Below are positions 1 to 11,064 of a stretch of DNA of 64,000 bases, piece by piece. The position numbers and the translations under genes are program-made. Location of the stretch: contig NZ_MOBK01000003.1 in NCBI RefSeq assembly GCF_003732265.1, positions 1 to 64,000 of the forward strand, given 5' to 3'. Within the stretch, counting starts at the first letter, position 1; each line of letters starts with the position of its first letter. The stretch comes from Pseudomonas brassicacearum. GTDB taxonomy: Bacteria > Pseudomonadota > Gammaproteobacteria > Pseudomonadales > Pseudomonadaceae. Under the pieces are notes generated by a model that saw only the letters and a program-made list of their open reading frames with translations, was not told where the DNA came from and ran no database searches.

Positions 1-20
1 TCAAAGTGAATACAGCCCAA

Positions 21-55
21 ATTCTATGTTTGGGGGTTCCCCCCAAACATAGAAT
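21..55. repeat. Perfect 16-bp inverted repeat downstream of SDR gene
   Basis: Arms ATTCTATGTTTGGGGG (21-36) and its exact complement (40-55) are separated by only three bases. The hairpin sits 20 bp beyond the stop of the minus-strand SDR gene, so it could end that transcript, but no T run follows on either strand. The sequence is unrelated to the REP families found elsewhere in the window. Confidence 0.7.
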
Positions 56-74
56 CTCCCACAAGGTTTGTGTT

Positions 75-899
75 TCAGTCGATAAACAGGTCGGGCATCA
101 GCTTGTCGTTGGTGCCGGGCTCGAAGCGATAGTGATCGAATTCGGTCACGCCATGCTCCCGCAGAATCTCCTCATCAATCAGCAATCGCCCGGTGATGCT
201 GCGACCGCTGCTGTCCAGAATGACGTGGGCGGCATCGGCCATGATGTCGGGTGTGCGCGCATGCTTGAACGATTCCCGTGAGCCAAGCTGAAACTCAATG
301 GCGGCGGTGGCGATCATGGTTTGAGGCCACAGCGAATTGACGCTGATGCCGTAATTCTTGAATTCCTCGCTCATGCCAATCGTCAGCATGCTCATGCCGT
401 ATTTGGTCACGGTGTAGGGGCTGTATTGGGCAAACCATTGGGTCGCCAGATTGAGCGGCGGCGACAGGTTGAGAATGTGCCCGCCGGTTTTTTTCAGATA
501 GGGCAGGGCAGCCTGGCTGCACAGCAACACGGCGCGGGTGTTGATCTGGTGCATCAGGTCGAAGCGCTTGAGTTCGATGTGTTGCACCCCGGTCAGCTTG
601 ATGGCGCCGGCGTTGTTGATCAGCGCATCGATGGCGCCGAAATGTTCGTTGGCCTGGGCCAACGCATTACGTACCGCGTCTTCGTCACGCACATCCACCT
701 GCAAGGCCAGCGCCTTGCCGCCTGCCGCCTCAACTTCCTGCGCCACGCTGAAAATCGTACCCGGCAACTTCGGGTGCGGCTCGGCGCTTTTGGCCGCAAT
801 CACAATGTTGGCCCCCTCACGCGCTGCGCGCAGCGCGATCTCACGGCCGATCCCGCGGCTGGCGCCAGTGATGAACAGGGTTTTGCCTTTCAAGGACAT
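75..899 (-). CDS. SDR family oxidoreductase (HSDL2-like)
   Basis: This is a 274-residue short-chain dehydrogenase/reductase with a single Rossmann domain. Visible motifs are the TGASRGIG nucleotide-binding loop (residues 11-18), NNAG (95-98) and a complete catalytic set Ser146, Tyr162 and Lys166 in the YTVTK context. The length and the C-terminal part resemble bacterial proteins related to the hydroxysteroid dehydrogenase-like 2 group. The substrate cannot be told from sequence. It stands alone, with a REP doublet upstream and a hairpin downstream. SDR assignment is secure, the subgroup is inference. Confidence 0.9.
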   Translation of the reverse strand: MSLKGKTLFITGASRGIGREIALRAAREGANIVIAAKSAEPHPKLPGTIFSVAQEVEAAGGKALALQVDVRDEDAVRNALAQANEHFGAIDALINNAGAIKLTGVQHIELKRFDLMHQINTRAVLLCSQAALPYLKKTGGHILNLSPPLNLATQWFAQYSPYTVTKYGMSMLTIGMSEEFKNYGISVNSLWPQTMIATAAIEFQLGSRESFKHARTPDIMADAAHVILDSSGRSITGRLLIDEEILREHGVTEFDHYRFEPGTNDKLMPDLFID

Positions 900-994
900 G
901 CGTGCGCTCCTGATTATTGTTATGAGAGCGGACTAAACCGCTCGCACACAATGTAGACCAGGTAGGCGGGAAGGAACTGCTTGCGAGGAGCTTT

Positions 995-1142
995 TGTGGC
1001 GAGGGGGCTTGCCCCCGTTCGGCGGCGGAGCCGTCGTAAACCAGCCAATGCGGTCTGCCTGATAGACCGCATTCTCAGTATTTGGGGCCGCTTCGCCGCC
1101 CAACGGGGCGATGCGGCGTTCCGACAAGCCCCCTCGCCACAG
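995..1142. repeat. REP doublet, GGCGAGGGGGCTTG family
   Basis: Two inverted copies of TGTGGCGAGGGGGCTTG (995 rightward; complement ending at 1142) flank about 110 bp of divergent spacer. It fills the gap between the start of the SDR gene and the end of ltaE. First of six members of this family in the window. Confidence 0.85.
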
Positions 1143-1158
1143 GGGATCGGATTGCTGC

Positions 1159-2199
1159 TTAGCGGGACATGACTTCGCGGATGTCGGCGGCGAGTTCGCG
1201 TACGCGTTCTTCTTCGGTGTCCCACGAGCACATGAAGCGTGCGCCGCCGTTGCCGATGAAGGTGTAGAAGCGCCAGCCCTTGGCGGTCAGTGCGGCGATG
1301 GCTGGTTCCGAGAGTTGCAGGAACACGCCGTTGGCCTGCACCGGGAACATCAGTTCCACGCCCGGAATGTCGCTCACCAGTTCGGCCAGCAACTGCGCGC
1401 AGCGGTTGGCGTGGCGGGCGTATTTGAGCCAAGCATCGTTTTCCAGAATCCCGACCCATGGCGCCGACAGAAAGCGCATCTTCGAGGCCAGTTGACCGGC
1501 CTGTTTGCAGCGGTAGTCGAAGTCTTCAGCCAGCTTGTGGTTGAAGAACAGAATCGCCTCGCCGACCGCCATGCCGTTTTTCGTACCGCCGAAGCACAAC
1601 ACGTCTACACCGGCCTTCCAGGTCAGGTCTGCCGGGGAGCAACCGAGGAACGCGCACGCATTGGAGAACCGCGCGCCGTCCATGTGCAGGTTCAGGCCCA
1701 GCTCTTTGCAGGTGGCGCTGATGGCGCGGATTTCTTCCGGGGTGTAGACGCTGCCGACTTCGGTGGCCTGGGTCAGGGTTACGACGCGCGGTTTCGGGTA
1801 GTGGATGTCCTGGCGCTTGAGGGCGACTTCGCGGATCGATTCCGGGGTCAGCTTGCCGTTTTCAGTGCGGGCGATCAGCAGTTTGGAACCGTTGGAGAAG
1901 AATTCAGGTGCGCCGCATTCGTCGGTTTCGACGTGGGCGGTTTCCGAGCAGATCACGCTGTGGTAACTCTGGCACAGCGACGACAGGGCCAGCGAGTTGG
2001 CGGCGGTGCCGTTGAAGGCAAAGAACACTTCGCAGTCGGTTTCGAACAATTTGCGGAAATCGTCGGACGCGCGAGCGGTCCATTCATCGTCGCCATAAGC
2101 GCGCTGGTGGCCGTGGTTGGCCTGTTCCATGGCGGCCCAGGCTTCAGGGCAGATACCGGAATAGTTGTCGCTGGCGAATTGTTGGCTCTTGTCGGTCAT
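1159..2199 (-). CDS. ltaE: Low-specificity L-threonine aldolase
   Basis: A PLP enzyme that cleaves L-threonine or allo-threonine to glycine and acetaldehyde. From the chosen ATG (2199, MTDKSQQF) the protein is 346 residues, the usual length for Pseudomonas low-specificity aldolases; the frame is open for 17 more codons upstream but that part is not conserved-looking. The PLP lysine is Lys207 in FGGTKNGM, and LHMDGARFSNA carries the cofactor-contacting Asp. A GGAAAG element lies 9 nt before the ATG. Diverges from the TraX-like gene; position beside glyA-sox fits a role in feeding the glycine pool. Confidence 0.95.
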   Translation of the reverse strand: MTDKSQQFASDNYSGICPEAWAAMEQANHGHQRAYGDDEWTARASDDFRKLFETDCEVFFAFNGTAANSLALSSLCQSYHSVICSETAHVETDECGAPEFFSNGSKLLIARTENGKLTPESIREVALKRQDIHYPKPRVVTLTQATEVGSVYTPEEIRAISATCKELGLNLHMDGARFSNACAFLGCSPADLTWKAGVDVLCFGGTKNGMAVGEAILFFNHKLAEDFDYRCKQAGQLASKMRFLSAPWVGILENDAWLKYARHANRCAQLLAELVSDIPGVELMFPVQANGVFLQLSEPAIAALTAKGWRFYTFIGNGGARFMCSWDTEEERVRELAADIREVMSR

Positions 2200-2332
2200 G
2201 GCCCTGCTTTCCGTGGTCGAGACGCCTATGGTGAAGCGACTCGTGGTCAATGATGGTGCGCACTTTACCGAAGATCATCCGGGGAGCACACGCGATGCGT
2301 CTGACAGAAAAATACAAAGACGACGGGCAATT

Positions 2333-3043
2333 ATGCACATGACTCAACGGGATGGGGCACTGGATCTGCTCAAGTGGCTGGCGCTGCTGAGCATGGTGCT
2401 CGATCACCTGCGATATGTCGGTTATTCCGTCGATCTGCTGTATGTGCCAGGACGGCTGGCGTTTCCGTGGTTCTGTCTGGCGATGGCAGTGAATGTTTCC
2501 CGTACATGGGAAGTGACACATCAGTGGCGGTATCTGGGTTGGTTGCTGCTGTTCAGTGCCATCAGCGAGATCCCTTACAGGCTGTACATTCCTGATCCCG
2601 ACACGTTGAACGTGTTGCCTACGTTGGCGCTTGGGCTGTTGGTGGCGCGGGGCTGGCAGCACCCGACGCTGCAATCGCGACTGCTGGCGGTCGCCGCTCT
2701 GACGCTGGCAGCCGTGTTCCCGGAGCGACTGATGTTTGGTTTTTTCGGGGTGTTGTTGCCGCTGGCGATGTTGCTGGTGATCCGGCGTCCCTGGTATTTC
2801 GCGCTGCTGCCGGGGCTGGTGTGCCTGGCGGCCAATGAATGGCGGGTGCTGATTCAAGCCGCGAAGCTGGGCAACAGTGCTGCTGTTCCGGGCATTGCCG
2901 CTTGTCTGATTGCGCCATTGCTGGGAATGCTGCTTTTGCGACATGCCCAAGGCATTCATCCACCAGCGATGCGGCGCTGGGCGTATGCCCTGTATCCGCT
3001 GCATTTTTTCCTGCTGTTACTTGTCCGCCAGATCGCAACCTAA
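2333..3043 (+). CDS. TraX family membrane protein
   Basis: A 236-residue, very hydrophobic protein with about seven or eight membrane segments. The start region (GALDLLKWLALLSMVLDHLRY) and PGRLAFPWFCLAMA are typical of the TraX family, named after the F-plasmid pilin acetylase. Most chromosomal members have no known function. The start is ATG 2333, with a second in-frame ATG at 2339; no strong ribosome-binding site is seen before either. No conjugation genes are nearby. It lies between ltaE (divergent) and glyA, and is separated from glyA by a strong REP hairpin. Confidence 0.8.
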   Translation: MHMTQRDGALDLLKWLALLSMVLDHLRYVGYSVDLLYVPGRLAFPWFCLAMAVNVSRTWEVTHQWRYLGWLLLFSAISEIPYRLYIPDPDTLNVLPTLALGLLVARGWQHPTLQSRLLAVAALTLAAVFPERLMFGFFGVLLPLAMLLVIRRPWYFALLPGLVCLAANEWRVLIQAAKLGNSAAVPGIAACLIAPLLGMLLLRHAQGIHPPAMRRWAYALYPLHFFLLLLVRQIAT

Positions 3044-3045
3044 CC

Positions 3046-3140
3046 CCTGTGGGAGCGGGCTTGCTCGCGAAGAGGGTGTGTCAGGCGACATCAATGTTGC
3101 CTGATACACCCTCTTCGCGAGCAAGCCCGCTCCCACAGGG
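3046..3140. repeat. REP doublet, GGGAGCGGGCTTGCTCGCGA family
   Basis: Near-perfect inverted repeat with 41-bp arms differing at one position, loop about 13 nt. It starts 3 bp after the stop of the TraX-like gene and could act as a transcript-ending or 3'-stabilising structure before glyA. Confidence 0.9.
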
Positions 3141-3327
3141 ATCCCGAGTGGCTCGGGGGTCGTGTCCGGTCAGGCATTTCGGCTCATGTCGTAAACGCAC
3201 CTTTGCGTGGCGTCCGTAGGCATTTGGCCTGTCTGCGCCGGTCATACCATCGCATCCAAAGGGCACTGTCGAAACACCGGTGCCTTACCGAGACGAATGG
3301 CGCATAGATGCCGCTGGGAGAGACGCG

Positions 3328-4581
<1,254 letters not shown>

Positions 4582-4604
4582 GCGCGGTTTTGGAGTAAAT
4601 GACT

Positions 4605-5855
4605 ATGCAACGCTACTCGGGCTTCGGCCTCTTCAAACACTCCCTCAGCCATCACGAAAACTGGCAGAAAATGTGGCGCACGCCGACCCCTAAAAAGGTC
4701 TATGACGTGGTCATCGTCGGCGGTGGCGGGCATGGTCTGGCGACCGCCTACTACCTCGCCAAGGAACACGGCATCACCAACGTGGCCGTGGTCGAAAAGG
4801 GCTGGCTGGGCGGCGGTAACACCGCGCGCAACACCACCATCGTTCGCTCCAACTACCTGTGGGACGAATCGGCGCACCTGTACGAACACGCGATGAAACT
4901 GTGGGAAGGCCTGTCCCAGGACCTGAACTACAACGTGATGTTCTCCCAGCGTGGCGTTTACAACCTGTGCCACACCCTGCAGGACATTCGTGATTCCGAG
5001 CGTCGGGTCAGCGCCAACCGCCTCAACGGCGTGGACGGCGAACTGCTCGATGCCAAACAAGTGGCCGACGAGATTCCGTACCTCGACTGCTCGAAAAACA
5101 CCCGCTACCCGGTGATGGGCGCAACCGTTCAGCGTCGCGGCGGCGTGGCTCGTCACGATGCCGTGGCCTGGGGCTTTGCCCGTGCCGCTGACGCCTTGGG
5201 CGTGGACCTGATCCAGCAGACCGAAGTGATCGGTTTCCGCAAGGAAAACGGCGTGTGCATCGGCGTCGAAACCAACAAGGGCTTCATCGGCGCCAAGCGC
5301 GTCGGTGTCGTGACCGCCGGTAACTCCGGGCACATGGCCAAGCTCGCCGGTTTCCGCCTGCCGATCGAATCCCATCCGCTGCAAGCGCTGGTGTCCGAGC
5401 CGATCAAGCCGATTATCGACAGCGTGATCATGTCCAACGCCGTACACGGTTACATCAGCCAGTCCGACAAGGGCGACCTGGTGATCGGCGCCGGTATCGA
5501 CGGCTACAACGGCTACGGCCAGCGTGGTTCGTACCCGGTGATCGAGCACACCATCCAGGCCATCGTCGAGATGTTCCCGGTGCTGTCCCGCGTACGCATG
5601 AACCGGCAGTGGGGCGGCATCGTCGACACCACGCCGGATGCATGCCCGATCATCTCGAAAACCCCGGTACCAAACATGTTCTTCAACTGCGGTTGGGGCA
5701 CCGGCGGCTTCAAGGCGACACCTGGCTCGGGCAACGTGTTTGCCGCGAGTCTGGCCAAGGGTGAAATGCACCCATTGGCTGCACCTTTCTCCATCGACCG
5801 TTTCCACAACGGTGCGTTGATCGATGAACACGGCGCTGCTGCGGTTGCCCACTAA
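4605..5855 (+). CDS. soxB: Sarcosine oxidase subunit beta
   Basis: Flavin subunit (416 residues) of heterotetrameric sarcosine oxidase, which oxidatively demethylates sarcosine. An N-terminal FAD-binding motif [15 protein letters not shown] is at about 36-50. His184 in [12 protein letters not shown] is the likely attachment point of the covalent FMN (inferred from characterised enzymes). Start ATG 4605 is preferred over ATG 4599 because GGAG at 4592 is 9 nt from the former and only 3 nt from the latter. It follows glyA by 23 bp and precedes soxD by 14 bp, so one operon. Confidence 0.97.
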   Translation: MQRYSGFGLFKHSLSHHENWQKMWRTPTPKKVYDVVIVGGGGHGLATAYYLAKEHGITNVAVVEKGWLGGGNTARNTTIVRSNYLWDESAHLYEHAMKLWEGLSQDLNYNVMFSQRGVYNLCHTLQDIRDSERRVSANRLNGVDGELLDAKQVADEIPYLDCSKNTRYPVMGATVQRRGGVARHDAVAWGFARAADALGVDLIQQTEVIGFRKENGVCIGVETNKGFIGAKRVGVVTAGNSGHMAKLAGFRLPIESHPLQALVSEPIKPIIDSVIMSNAVHGYISQSDKGDLVIGAGIDGYNGYGQRGSYPVIEHTIQAIVEMFPVLSRVRMNRQWGGIVDTTPDACPIISKTPVPNMFFNCGWGTGGFKATPGSGNVFAASLAKGEMHPLAAPFSIDRFHNGALIDEHGAAAVAH

Positions 5856-5869
5856 CAGGAGAAATCCCC

Positions 5870-6199
5870 ATGTTGCATATCTTCTGTCCTCACTGCGGCG
5901 AACTGCGCTCCGAAGAGGAATTCCACGCATCCGGCCAGGCGCACATCCCGCGTCCACTGGACCCGACTACCTGCACCGACGAGGAGTGGGGCGACTACAT
6001 GTTCTTCCGCGATAACCCTCGCGGTCTGCACCACGAGTTGTGGGACCACGTTGCCGGTTGCCGTCAGTACTTCAACGTCACCCGCGACACCGTGACCTAC
6101 GAGATTCTCGAGACCTACAAGATCGGCACCAAGCCGCAGTTCACCGACAAGACTGAAAGTCCGAAAGCGGCCGCGCAGGCTCTGGGAGCTAAGGTATGA
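5870..6199 (+). CDS. soxD: Sarcosine oxidase subunit delta
   Basis: Small 109-residue structural subunit of sarcosine oxidase. The zinc ligands Cys6 and Cys9 (CPHCG) and the downstream pair His60 and Cys64 (WDHVAGC) are present. AGGAG lies 7 nt before the ATG. The stop overlaps the start of soxA in an ATGA, suggesting translational coupling and matched stoichiometry of the two subunits. Confidence 0.96.
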   Translation: MLHIFCPHCGELRSEEEFHASGQAHIPRPLDPTTCTDEEWGDYMFFRDNPRGLHHELWDHVAGCRQYFNVTRDTVTYEILETYKIGTKPQFTDKTESPKAAAQALGAKV

Positions 6200-9100
6200 G
6201 CCAGATCAATCGCCTGTCCAACGGTGGACGGATCGACCGCAACAAAGTGCTGAACTTCACCTTCAACGGCCAGAGCTACAAAGGCTTTGAAGGCGACTCG
6301 CTGGCCGCAGCACTGCTGGCCAACGGTGTCGACATCATCGGTCGCAGCTTCAAGTATTCCCGTCCGCGCGGCATCTTCGCTGCGGGCGCTGAAGAGCCGA
6401 ACGCCGTGCTGCAGATCGGCGCGACCGAAGCCACGCAGATCCCGAACGTACGCGCCACGCAACAAGCGCTGTACCAAGGCCTGGTCGCCACCAGCACCAA
6501 CGGCTGGCCAAGCGTGAACAACGACATGATGGGGATTCTCGGCAAGGTCGGCGGCAAGCTGATGCCACCGGGCTTCTACTACAAAACCTTCATGTACCCG
6601 CAATCGTTCTGGATGACCTACGAGAAGTACATTCGCAAGGCCGCAGGTTTAGGCCGCTCGCCGACCGAGAACGATCCGGACACCTACGACTACATGAACC
6701 AGCACTGCGACGTGCTGATCGTCGGCGGTGGCCCTGCTGGCCTGGCCGCTGCACTCGCCGCCGCGCGCAGCGGTGCCCGTGTGATCCTCGCCGATGAACA
6801 GGAAGAGTTCGGCGGCAGCCTGCTCGACTCCCGCGAAAGCCTCGACGGCAAGCCTGCTGCCGAATGGATCGCCAGCGTCATCGCCGAATTGAAAGACACC
6901 CCGGACGTGCTGCTGTTGCCGCGCGCCACGGTCAACGGTTACCACGACCATAACTTCCTTACCATTCACGAGCGCCTGACCGATCACCTCGGCGACCGTG
7001 CTCCGATTGGCCAGGTGCGTCAGCGCATCCACCGCGTTCGCGCCAAACGTGTCGTGCTGGCGACCGGCGCTCACGAGCGTCCACTGGTCTACGGCAACAA
7101 CGACGTGCCGGGCAACATGCTCGCCGGTGCAGTCTCGACTTACGTGCGCCGCTACGGCGTGGCACCGGGCAAAAAACTGGTGCTGTCGACCAACAACGAT
7201 CACGCCTACCGCGTTGCTCTGGATTGGCTCGACGCCAGCCTGCAAGTGGTGGCCATCGCCGACGCCCGCAGTAATCCGCGTGGTGCACTGGTTGAAGAAG
7301 CTCGCGCCAAAGGCATCCGAATCCTCACTGGCAGCGCCGTGATCGAGGCCCGTGGCAGCAAGCACGTGACCGCCGCTCGCGTTGCCGCGATCGATGTCAA
7401 AGCACACGCCGTGACCAGTCCTGGCGAGTGGCTCGAATGCGACCTGGTGGCCAGTTCCGGCGGCTACAGCCCGGTGGTTCACCTGGCGTCGCACCTGGGC
7501 GGCAAGCCGATCTGGCGTGAAGACATCCTCGGTTTCGTACCGGGCGAAGCACCGCAAAAACGCGTGTGCGTCGGTGGCATCAACGGCGTCTACGGCCTCG
7601 GCGATTCCCTGGCCGACGGTTTTGAAGGGGGCGCTCGCGCCGCTGCCGAAGCCGGGTTCCAAATGGTCGAAGGCGTACTGCCTAAAGCCTTGAGCCGTCT
7701 GGAAGAGCCAACCCTGGCGCTGTTCCAGGTGCCGCACGAAAAAGCTACCGCCCGGGCGCCGAAGCAATTCGTCGACCTGCAAAACGACGTTACCGCCGCC
7801 GCCATCGAACTGGCGACCCGCGAAGGCTTCGAGTCGGTCGAGCACGTCAAGCGCTACACCGCGCTGGGTTTCGGTACCGACCAGGGCAAGCTCGGCAACG
7901 TCAACGGCCTGGCCATTGCCGCCCGTTCGCTGAACGTGACCATCCCGCAGATGGGCACCACCATGTTCCGCCCGAACTACACGCCGGTGACCTTCGGCGC
8001 CGTGGCCGGTCGTCACTGTGGGCACATCTTCGAACCGGTCCGTCACACCGCATTGCATCACTGGCACGTGAAGAACGGCGCCGAGTTTGAAGATGTCGGT
8101 CAGTGGAAACGTCCATGGTACTTCCCGAAAAGCGGTGAAGACATTCATGCCGCGGTGAAACGCGAATGCAAAGCCGTGCGCGACAGCGTCGGCCTGCTGG
8201 ACGCGTCGACCCTGGGCAAGATCGATATCCAGGGCCCGGACACCCGCGAGTTCCTCAACCGCATCTACACCAACGCCTGGACCAAGCTCGATGTGGGCAA
8301 GGCGCGTTACGGCCTGATGTGCAAAGAAGACGGCATGGTGTTCGACGACGGCGTGACGGCATGCCTGGCCGACAACCATTTCGTGATGACCACCACCACC
8401 GGCGGCGCTGCACGCGTGCTGCAATGGCTGGAAATCTACCACCAGACCGAATGGCCGGAGCTGAAGGTGTACTTCACCTCCGTGACGGATCACTGGGCAA
8501 CCATGACCCTGTCCGGGCCGAACAGCCGCAAGCTGCTCAGCGAAGTGACCGACGCCGATCTGAGCAACGAAGCCTTCCCGTTCATGACCTGGAAAGAAGC
8601 GCTGGTCGGCGGTGTGCCAGCGCGGATTTTCCGGATTTCGTTTACCGGTGAGCTGTCGTACGAAGTCAACGTGCAGGCCGACTACGCCATGGGCGTGCTC
8701 GAGAAAATCGCCGAGGCCGGCAAGAAGTACAACCTGACTCCGTATGGCACAGAAACGATGCACATTCTGCGGGCCGAGAAGGGTTTCATCATCGTCGGTC
8801 AGGACACTGACGGCTCGATGACTCCGGATGACTTGAACATGGGCTGGTGTGTGGGGCGCACCAAACCGTTCTCGTGGATCGGTCAGCGTGGCATGAACCG
8901 CGAAGACTGCGTGCGTGATCAACGCAAACAACTGGTGGGCCTGAAGCCGATCGACCCGACCAAATGGCTGCCGGAAGGTGCGCAACTGGTGTTCAACACC
9001 AAGCAGGCGATCCCGATGACCATGGTCGGCCACGTGACCTCCAGCTACCTGCACAACTCCCTGGGCTACTCGTTTGCGATGGGCGTGGTGAAAGGCGGGT

Positions 9101-9213
9101 TGAAGCGCATCGGTGAGCGAGTGTTCGCACCGCTGGCGGATGGCAGCGTGATCGAGGCGGAAATTGTTTCTTCGGTGTTCTTCGATCCGAAAGGTGATCG
9201 CCAGAACATTTAA
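6196..9213 (+). CDS. soxA: Sarcosine oxidase subunit alpha
   Basis: Large 1005-residue subunit, normal length for the family. In order: an N-terminal ferredoxin-like/2Fe-2S-fold-like segment, a dinucleotide-binding domain with VLIVGGGPAGLAAALA (about 176-191), and a C-terminal aminomethyltransferase-like (GcvT-type) folate domain from about residue 600 that transfers the one-carbon unit to THF. Starts inside the soxD stop (ATGA). On the opposite strand there is a very long open frame (see rejected items) that is a composition artefact. Confidence 0.97.
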   Translation: MSQINRLSNGGRIDRNKVLNFTFNGQSYKGFEGDSLAAALLANGVDIIGRSFKYSRPRGIFAAGAEEPNAVLQIGATEATQIPNVRATQQALYQGLVATSTNGWPSVNNDMMGILGKVGGKLMPPGFYYKTFMYPQSFWMTYEKYIRKAAGLGRSPTENDPDTYDYMNQHCDVLIVGGGPAGLAAALAAARSGARVILADEQEEFGGSLLDSRESLDGKPAAEWIASVIAELKDTPDVLLLPRATVNGYHDHNFLTIHERLTDHLGDRAPIGQVRQRIHRVRAKRVVLATGAHERPLVYGNNDVPGNMLAGAVSTYVRRYGVAPGKKLVLSTNNDHAYRVALDWLDASLQVVAIADARSNPRGALVEEARAKGIRILTGSAVIEARGSKHVTAARVAAIDVKAHAVTSPGEWLECDLVASSGGYSPVVHLASHLGGKPIWREDILGFVPGEAPQKRVCVGGINGVYGLGDSLADGFEGGARAAAEAGFQMVEGVLPKALSRLEEPTLALFQVPHEKATARAPKQFVDLQNDVTAAAIELATREGFESVEHVKRYTALGFGTDQGKLGNVNGLAIAARSLNVTIPQMGTTMFRPNYTPVTFGAVAGRHCGHIFEPVRHTALHHWHVKNGAEFEDVGQWKRPWYFPKSGEDIHAAVKRECKAVRDSVGLLDASTLGKIDIQGPDTREFLNRIYTNAWTKLDVGKARYGLMCKEDGMVFDDGVTACLADNHFVMTTTTGGAARVLQWLEIYHQTEWPELKVYFTSVTDHWATMTLSGPNSRKLLSEVTDADLSNEAFPFMTWKEALVGGVPARIFRISFTGELSYEVNVQADYAMGVLEKIAEAGKKYNLTPYGTETMHILRAEKGFIIVGQDTDGSMTPDDLNMGWCVGRTKPFSWIGQRGMNREDCVRDQRKQLVGLKPIDPTKWLPEGAQLVFNTKQAIPMTMVGHVTSSYLHNSLGYSFAMGVVKGGLKRIGERVFAPLADGSVIEAEIVSSVFFDPKGDRQNI

Positions 9214-9224
9214 TGACCTCGGGT

Positions 9225-9310
9225 CCTGTGGGCGGGCGGCTATTCGCGAGCAGGCTCGCTCCCACAGGGGAACGCGGTTGAATGTGGGAGCTAGCCTGCT
9301 GGCGATGACG
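9225..9310. repeat. REP doublet (degenerate) between soxA and soxG
   Basis: An inverted REP pair of the GGGAGCGAGCCTGCTCGCGA type (9225-9268) followed by a half-element ending TGGCGATGACG near 9310. It separates soxA from soxG inside the operon, so it could cut soxG expression or stabilise the upstream message. Confidence 0.7.
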
Positions 9311-9357
9311 GCAGTGCAGCCACCACAGGAACCAACAGAATTCAGGAAAGGTGCTTT

Positions 9358-9990
9358 ATGACCGCAGCCAATGTTTACCAACAACGCCCAACCACCGGGG
9401 CCAAGGCCGAGTCGTCGCTGCATCACGCCGACCTCGCCAGCCTGGCGGGCAAGGGCCGCAAAAATGCCGGCGTAATCGTGCGTGAGAAGAAACTCCTCGG
9501 CCACCTGACCATTCGTGGCGATGGCCACGATGCTGCGTTTGCCGCCGGCGTTCACAAGGCACTCGGCATCGAATTGCCGGGTGCGCTGACCGTCGTCATC
9601 AAAGGCGAAACCAGCCTGCAATGGATGGGGCCGGATGAGTGGCTGCTGATCGTGCCGACCGGTGAAGAATTCGCTGCCGAGCAAAAATTGCGTGAAGCGC
9701 TGGGTGACCTGCACATCGCAATCACCAACGTCAGCGGCGGCCAGCAGATCCTCGAACTGAGCGGCCCGAACGTGCGCCAGGTGCTGATGAAATCCACCAG
9801 CTACGACGTGCACCCCAACAGCTTCCCGGTGGGCAAGGCGGTGGGCACGGTGTTCGCCAAGTCGCAACTGGTGATCCGCCATACCGCCGAAGACACCTGG
9901 GAACTGCTGATCCGCCGTAGCTTCTCGGATTACTGGTGGTTGTGGTTGCAGGATGCGGCGGCTGAATACGGCCTGAGCGTTCAGGCGTAA
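9358..9990 (+). CDS. soxG: Sarcosine oxidase subunit gamma
   Basis: 210-residue gamma subunit with a GcvT-like fold, needed for the assembled enzyme. Recognisable family segments are LTIRGDGHDAAF, the MGPDEWLL strand and SFSDYWWLWLQDA at the C-terminus. ATG 9358 has AAAGG 7 nt upstream. It is separated from soxA by 144 bp that contain a REP element, whereas soxB, soxD and soxA are tightly packed. Confidence 0.95.
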   Translation: MTAANVYQQRPTTGAKAESSLHHADLASLAGKGRKNAGVIVREKKLLGHLTIRGDGHDAAFAAGVHKALGIELPGALTVVIKGETSLQWMGPDEWLLIVPTGEEFAAEQKLREALGDLHIAITNVSGGQQILELSGPNVRQVLMKSTSYDVHPNSFPVGKAVGTVFAKSQLVIRHTAEDTWELLIRRSFSDYWWLWLQDAAAEYGLSVQA

Positions 9991-10157
9991 TTGTGGCGAG
10001 GGAGCTTTTGTGGCGAGGGGGCTTGTCGGAACGCCGCACCGCCCCGTTGGGTCGCGCAGCGGCCCTAATTCCTGATTGCTCGGTCTGACTGACACACCGC
10101 GTTTGCTGGATTTACGACTGCTTCGCAGCCGAACGGGGGCAAGCCCCCTCGCCACAG
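9991..10157. repeat. REP doublet, GGCGAGGGGGCTTG family
   Basis: Begins immediately after the soxG stop with a partial TTGTGGCGAGG copy, then a full inverted pair (about 10008-10157). Lies between soxG and purU. Confidence 0.8.
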
Positions 10158-10200
10158 AGTTCTCTGTGACCACGGAATTTGTTACAGGAGTCACCGCACT

Positions 10201-11058
10201 ATGAGCCGCGCCCCAGACACATGGATTCTGACCGCCGACTGCCCAAGCGTCCTCGGCACCGTGGACGCGGTGACCCGCTTTCTGTTCGAGCAGGGCTGCT
10301 ACGTCACCGAGCACCATTCCTTCGATGACCGGCTCTCCGGCCGCTTCTTCATTCGTGTGGAATTCCGTCAGCCTGACGGTTTCGACGAGCAGGTTTTCCG
10401 CGCCGGTCTCGAAGAGCGCGGTGCCCATTTCGGCATGGTCTTCGAACTGACCGCGCCGAACTACCGGCCAAAAGTGGTGATCATGGTCTCCAAGGCCGAT
10501 CACTGCCTCAACGACTTGCTTTACCGCCAGCGCATCGGCCAATTGTCGATGGACGTGGCCGCCGTGGTCTCCAACCACCCGGACCTCAAGCCGCTGGCCG
10601 ACTGGCACCAGATTCCCTACTACCACTTCCCGCTGGACCCCAACGACAAGCCGTCGCAGGAGCGTCAGGTGTGGCAGGTGATCGAAGAGTCCGGCGCCGA
10701 ACTGGTGATTCTTGCGCGCTACATGCAAGTCCTGTCGCCGGAGCTGTGCCGCAAACTCGACGGCAAGGCGATCAACATTCATCACTCCCTGCTGCCCGGT
10801 TTCAAGGGCGCCAAGCCGTATCACCAGGCCTACAACAAGGGCGTGAAACTGGTCGGCGCCACGGCGCATTACATCAACAACGACCTGGACGAGGGACCGA
10901 TCATTGCCCAGGGCGTGGAGGCAGTGGACCACAGTCATTACCCGGAAGACCTGATCGCCAAGGGGCGGGATATTGAAGGGCTGACCCTGGCCCGGGCGGT
11001 TGGTTATCACATTGAAAGGCGAGTGTTTTTGAACGCGAACAGAACCGTCGTTCTTTAG
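10201..11058 (+). CDS. purU: Formyltetrahydrofolate deformylase
   Basis: Hydrolyses 10-formyl-THF to formate and THF, which keeps the folate pool balanced when sarcosine breakdown floods it with one-carbon units. The 285-residue protein has an N-terminal ACT domain (about 8-85) and a formyl-hydrolase catalytic domain (about 90-285) with NIHHSLLPGFKGAKPYHQA and the acidic DLDEGPIIAQ. AGGAG lies 9 nt before ATG 10201. Flanked by REP elements on both sides, so it may be made from its own message as well as from the sox operon. Confidence 0.96.
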   Translation: MSRAPDTWILTADCPSVLGTVDAVTRFLFEQGCYVTEHHSFDDRLSGRFFIRVEFRQPDGFDEQVFRAGLEERGAHFGMVFELTAPNYRPKVVIMVSKADHCLNDLLYRQRIGQLSMDVAAVVSNHPDLKPLADWHQIPYYHFPLDPNDKPSQERQVWQVIEESGAELVILARYMQVLSPELCRKLDGKAINIHHSLLPGFKGAKPYHQAYNKGVKLVGATAHYINNDLDEGPIIAQGVEAVDHSHYPEDLIAKGRDIEGLTLARAVGYHIERRVFLNANRTVVL

Positions 11059-11064
11059 ATCGCT

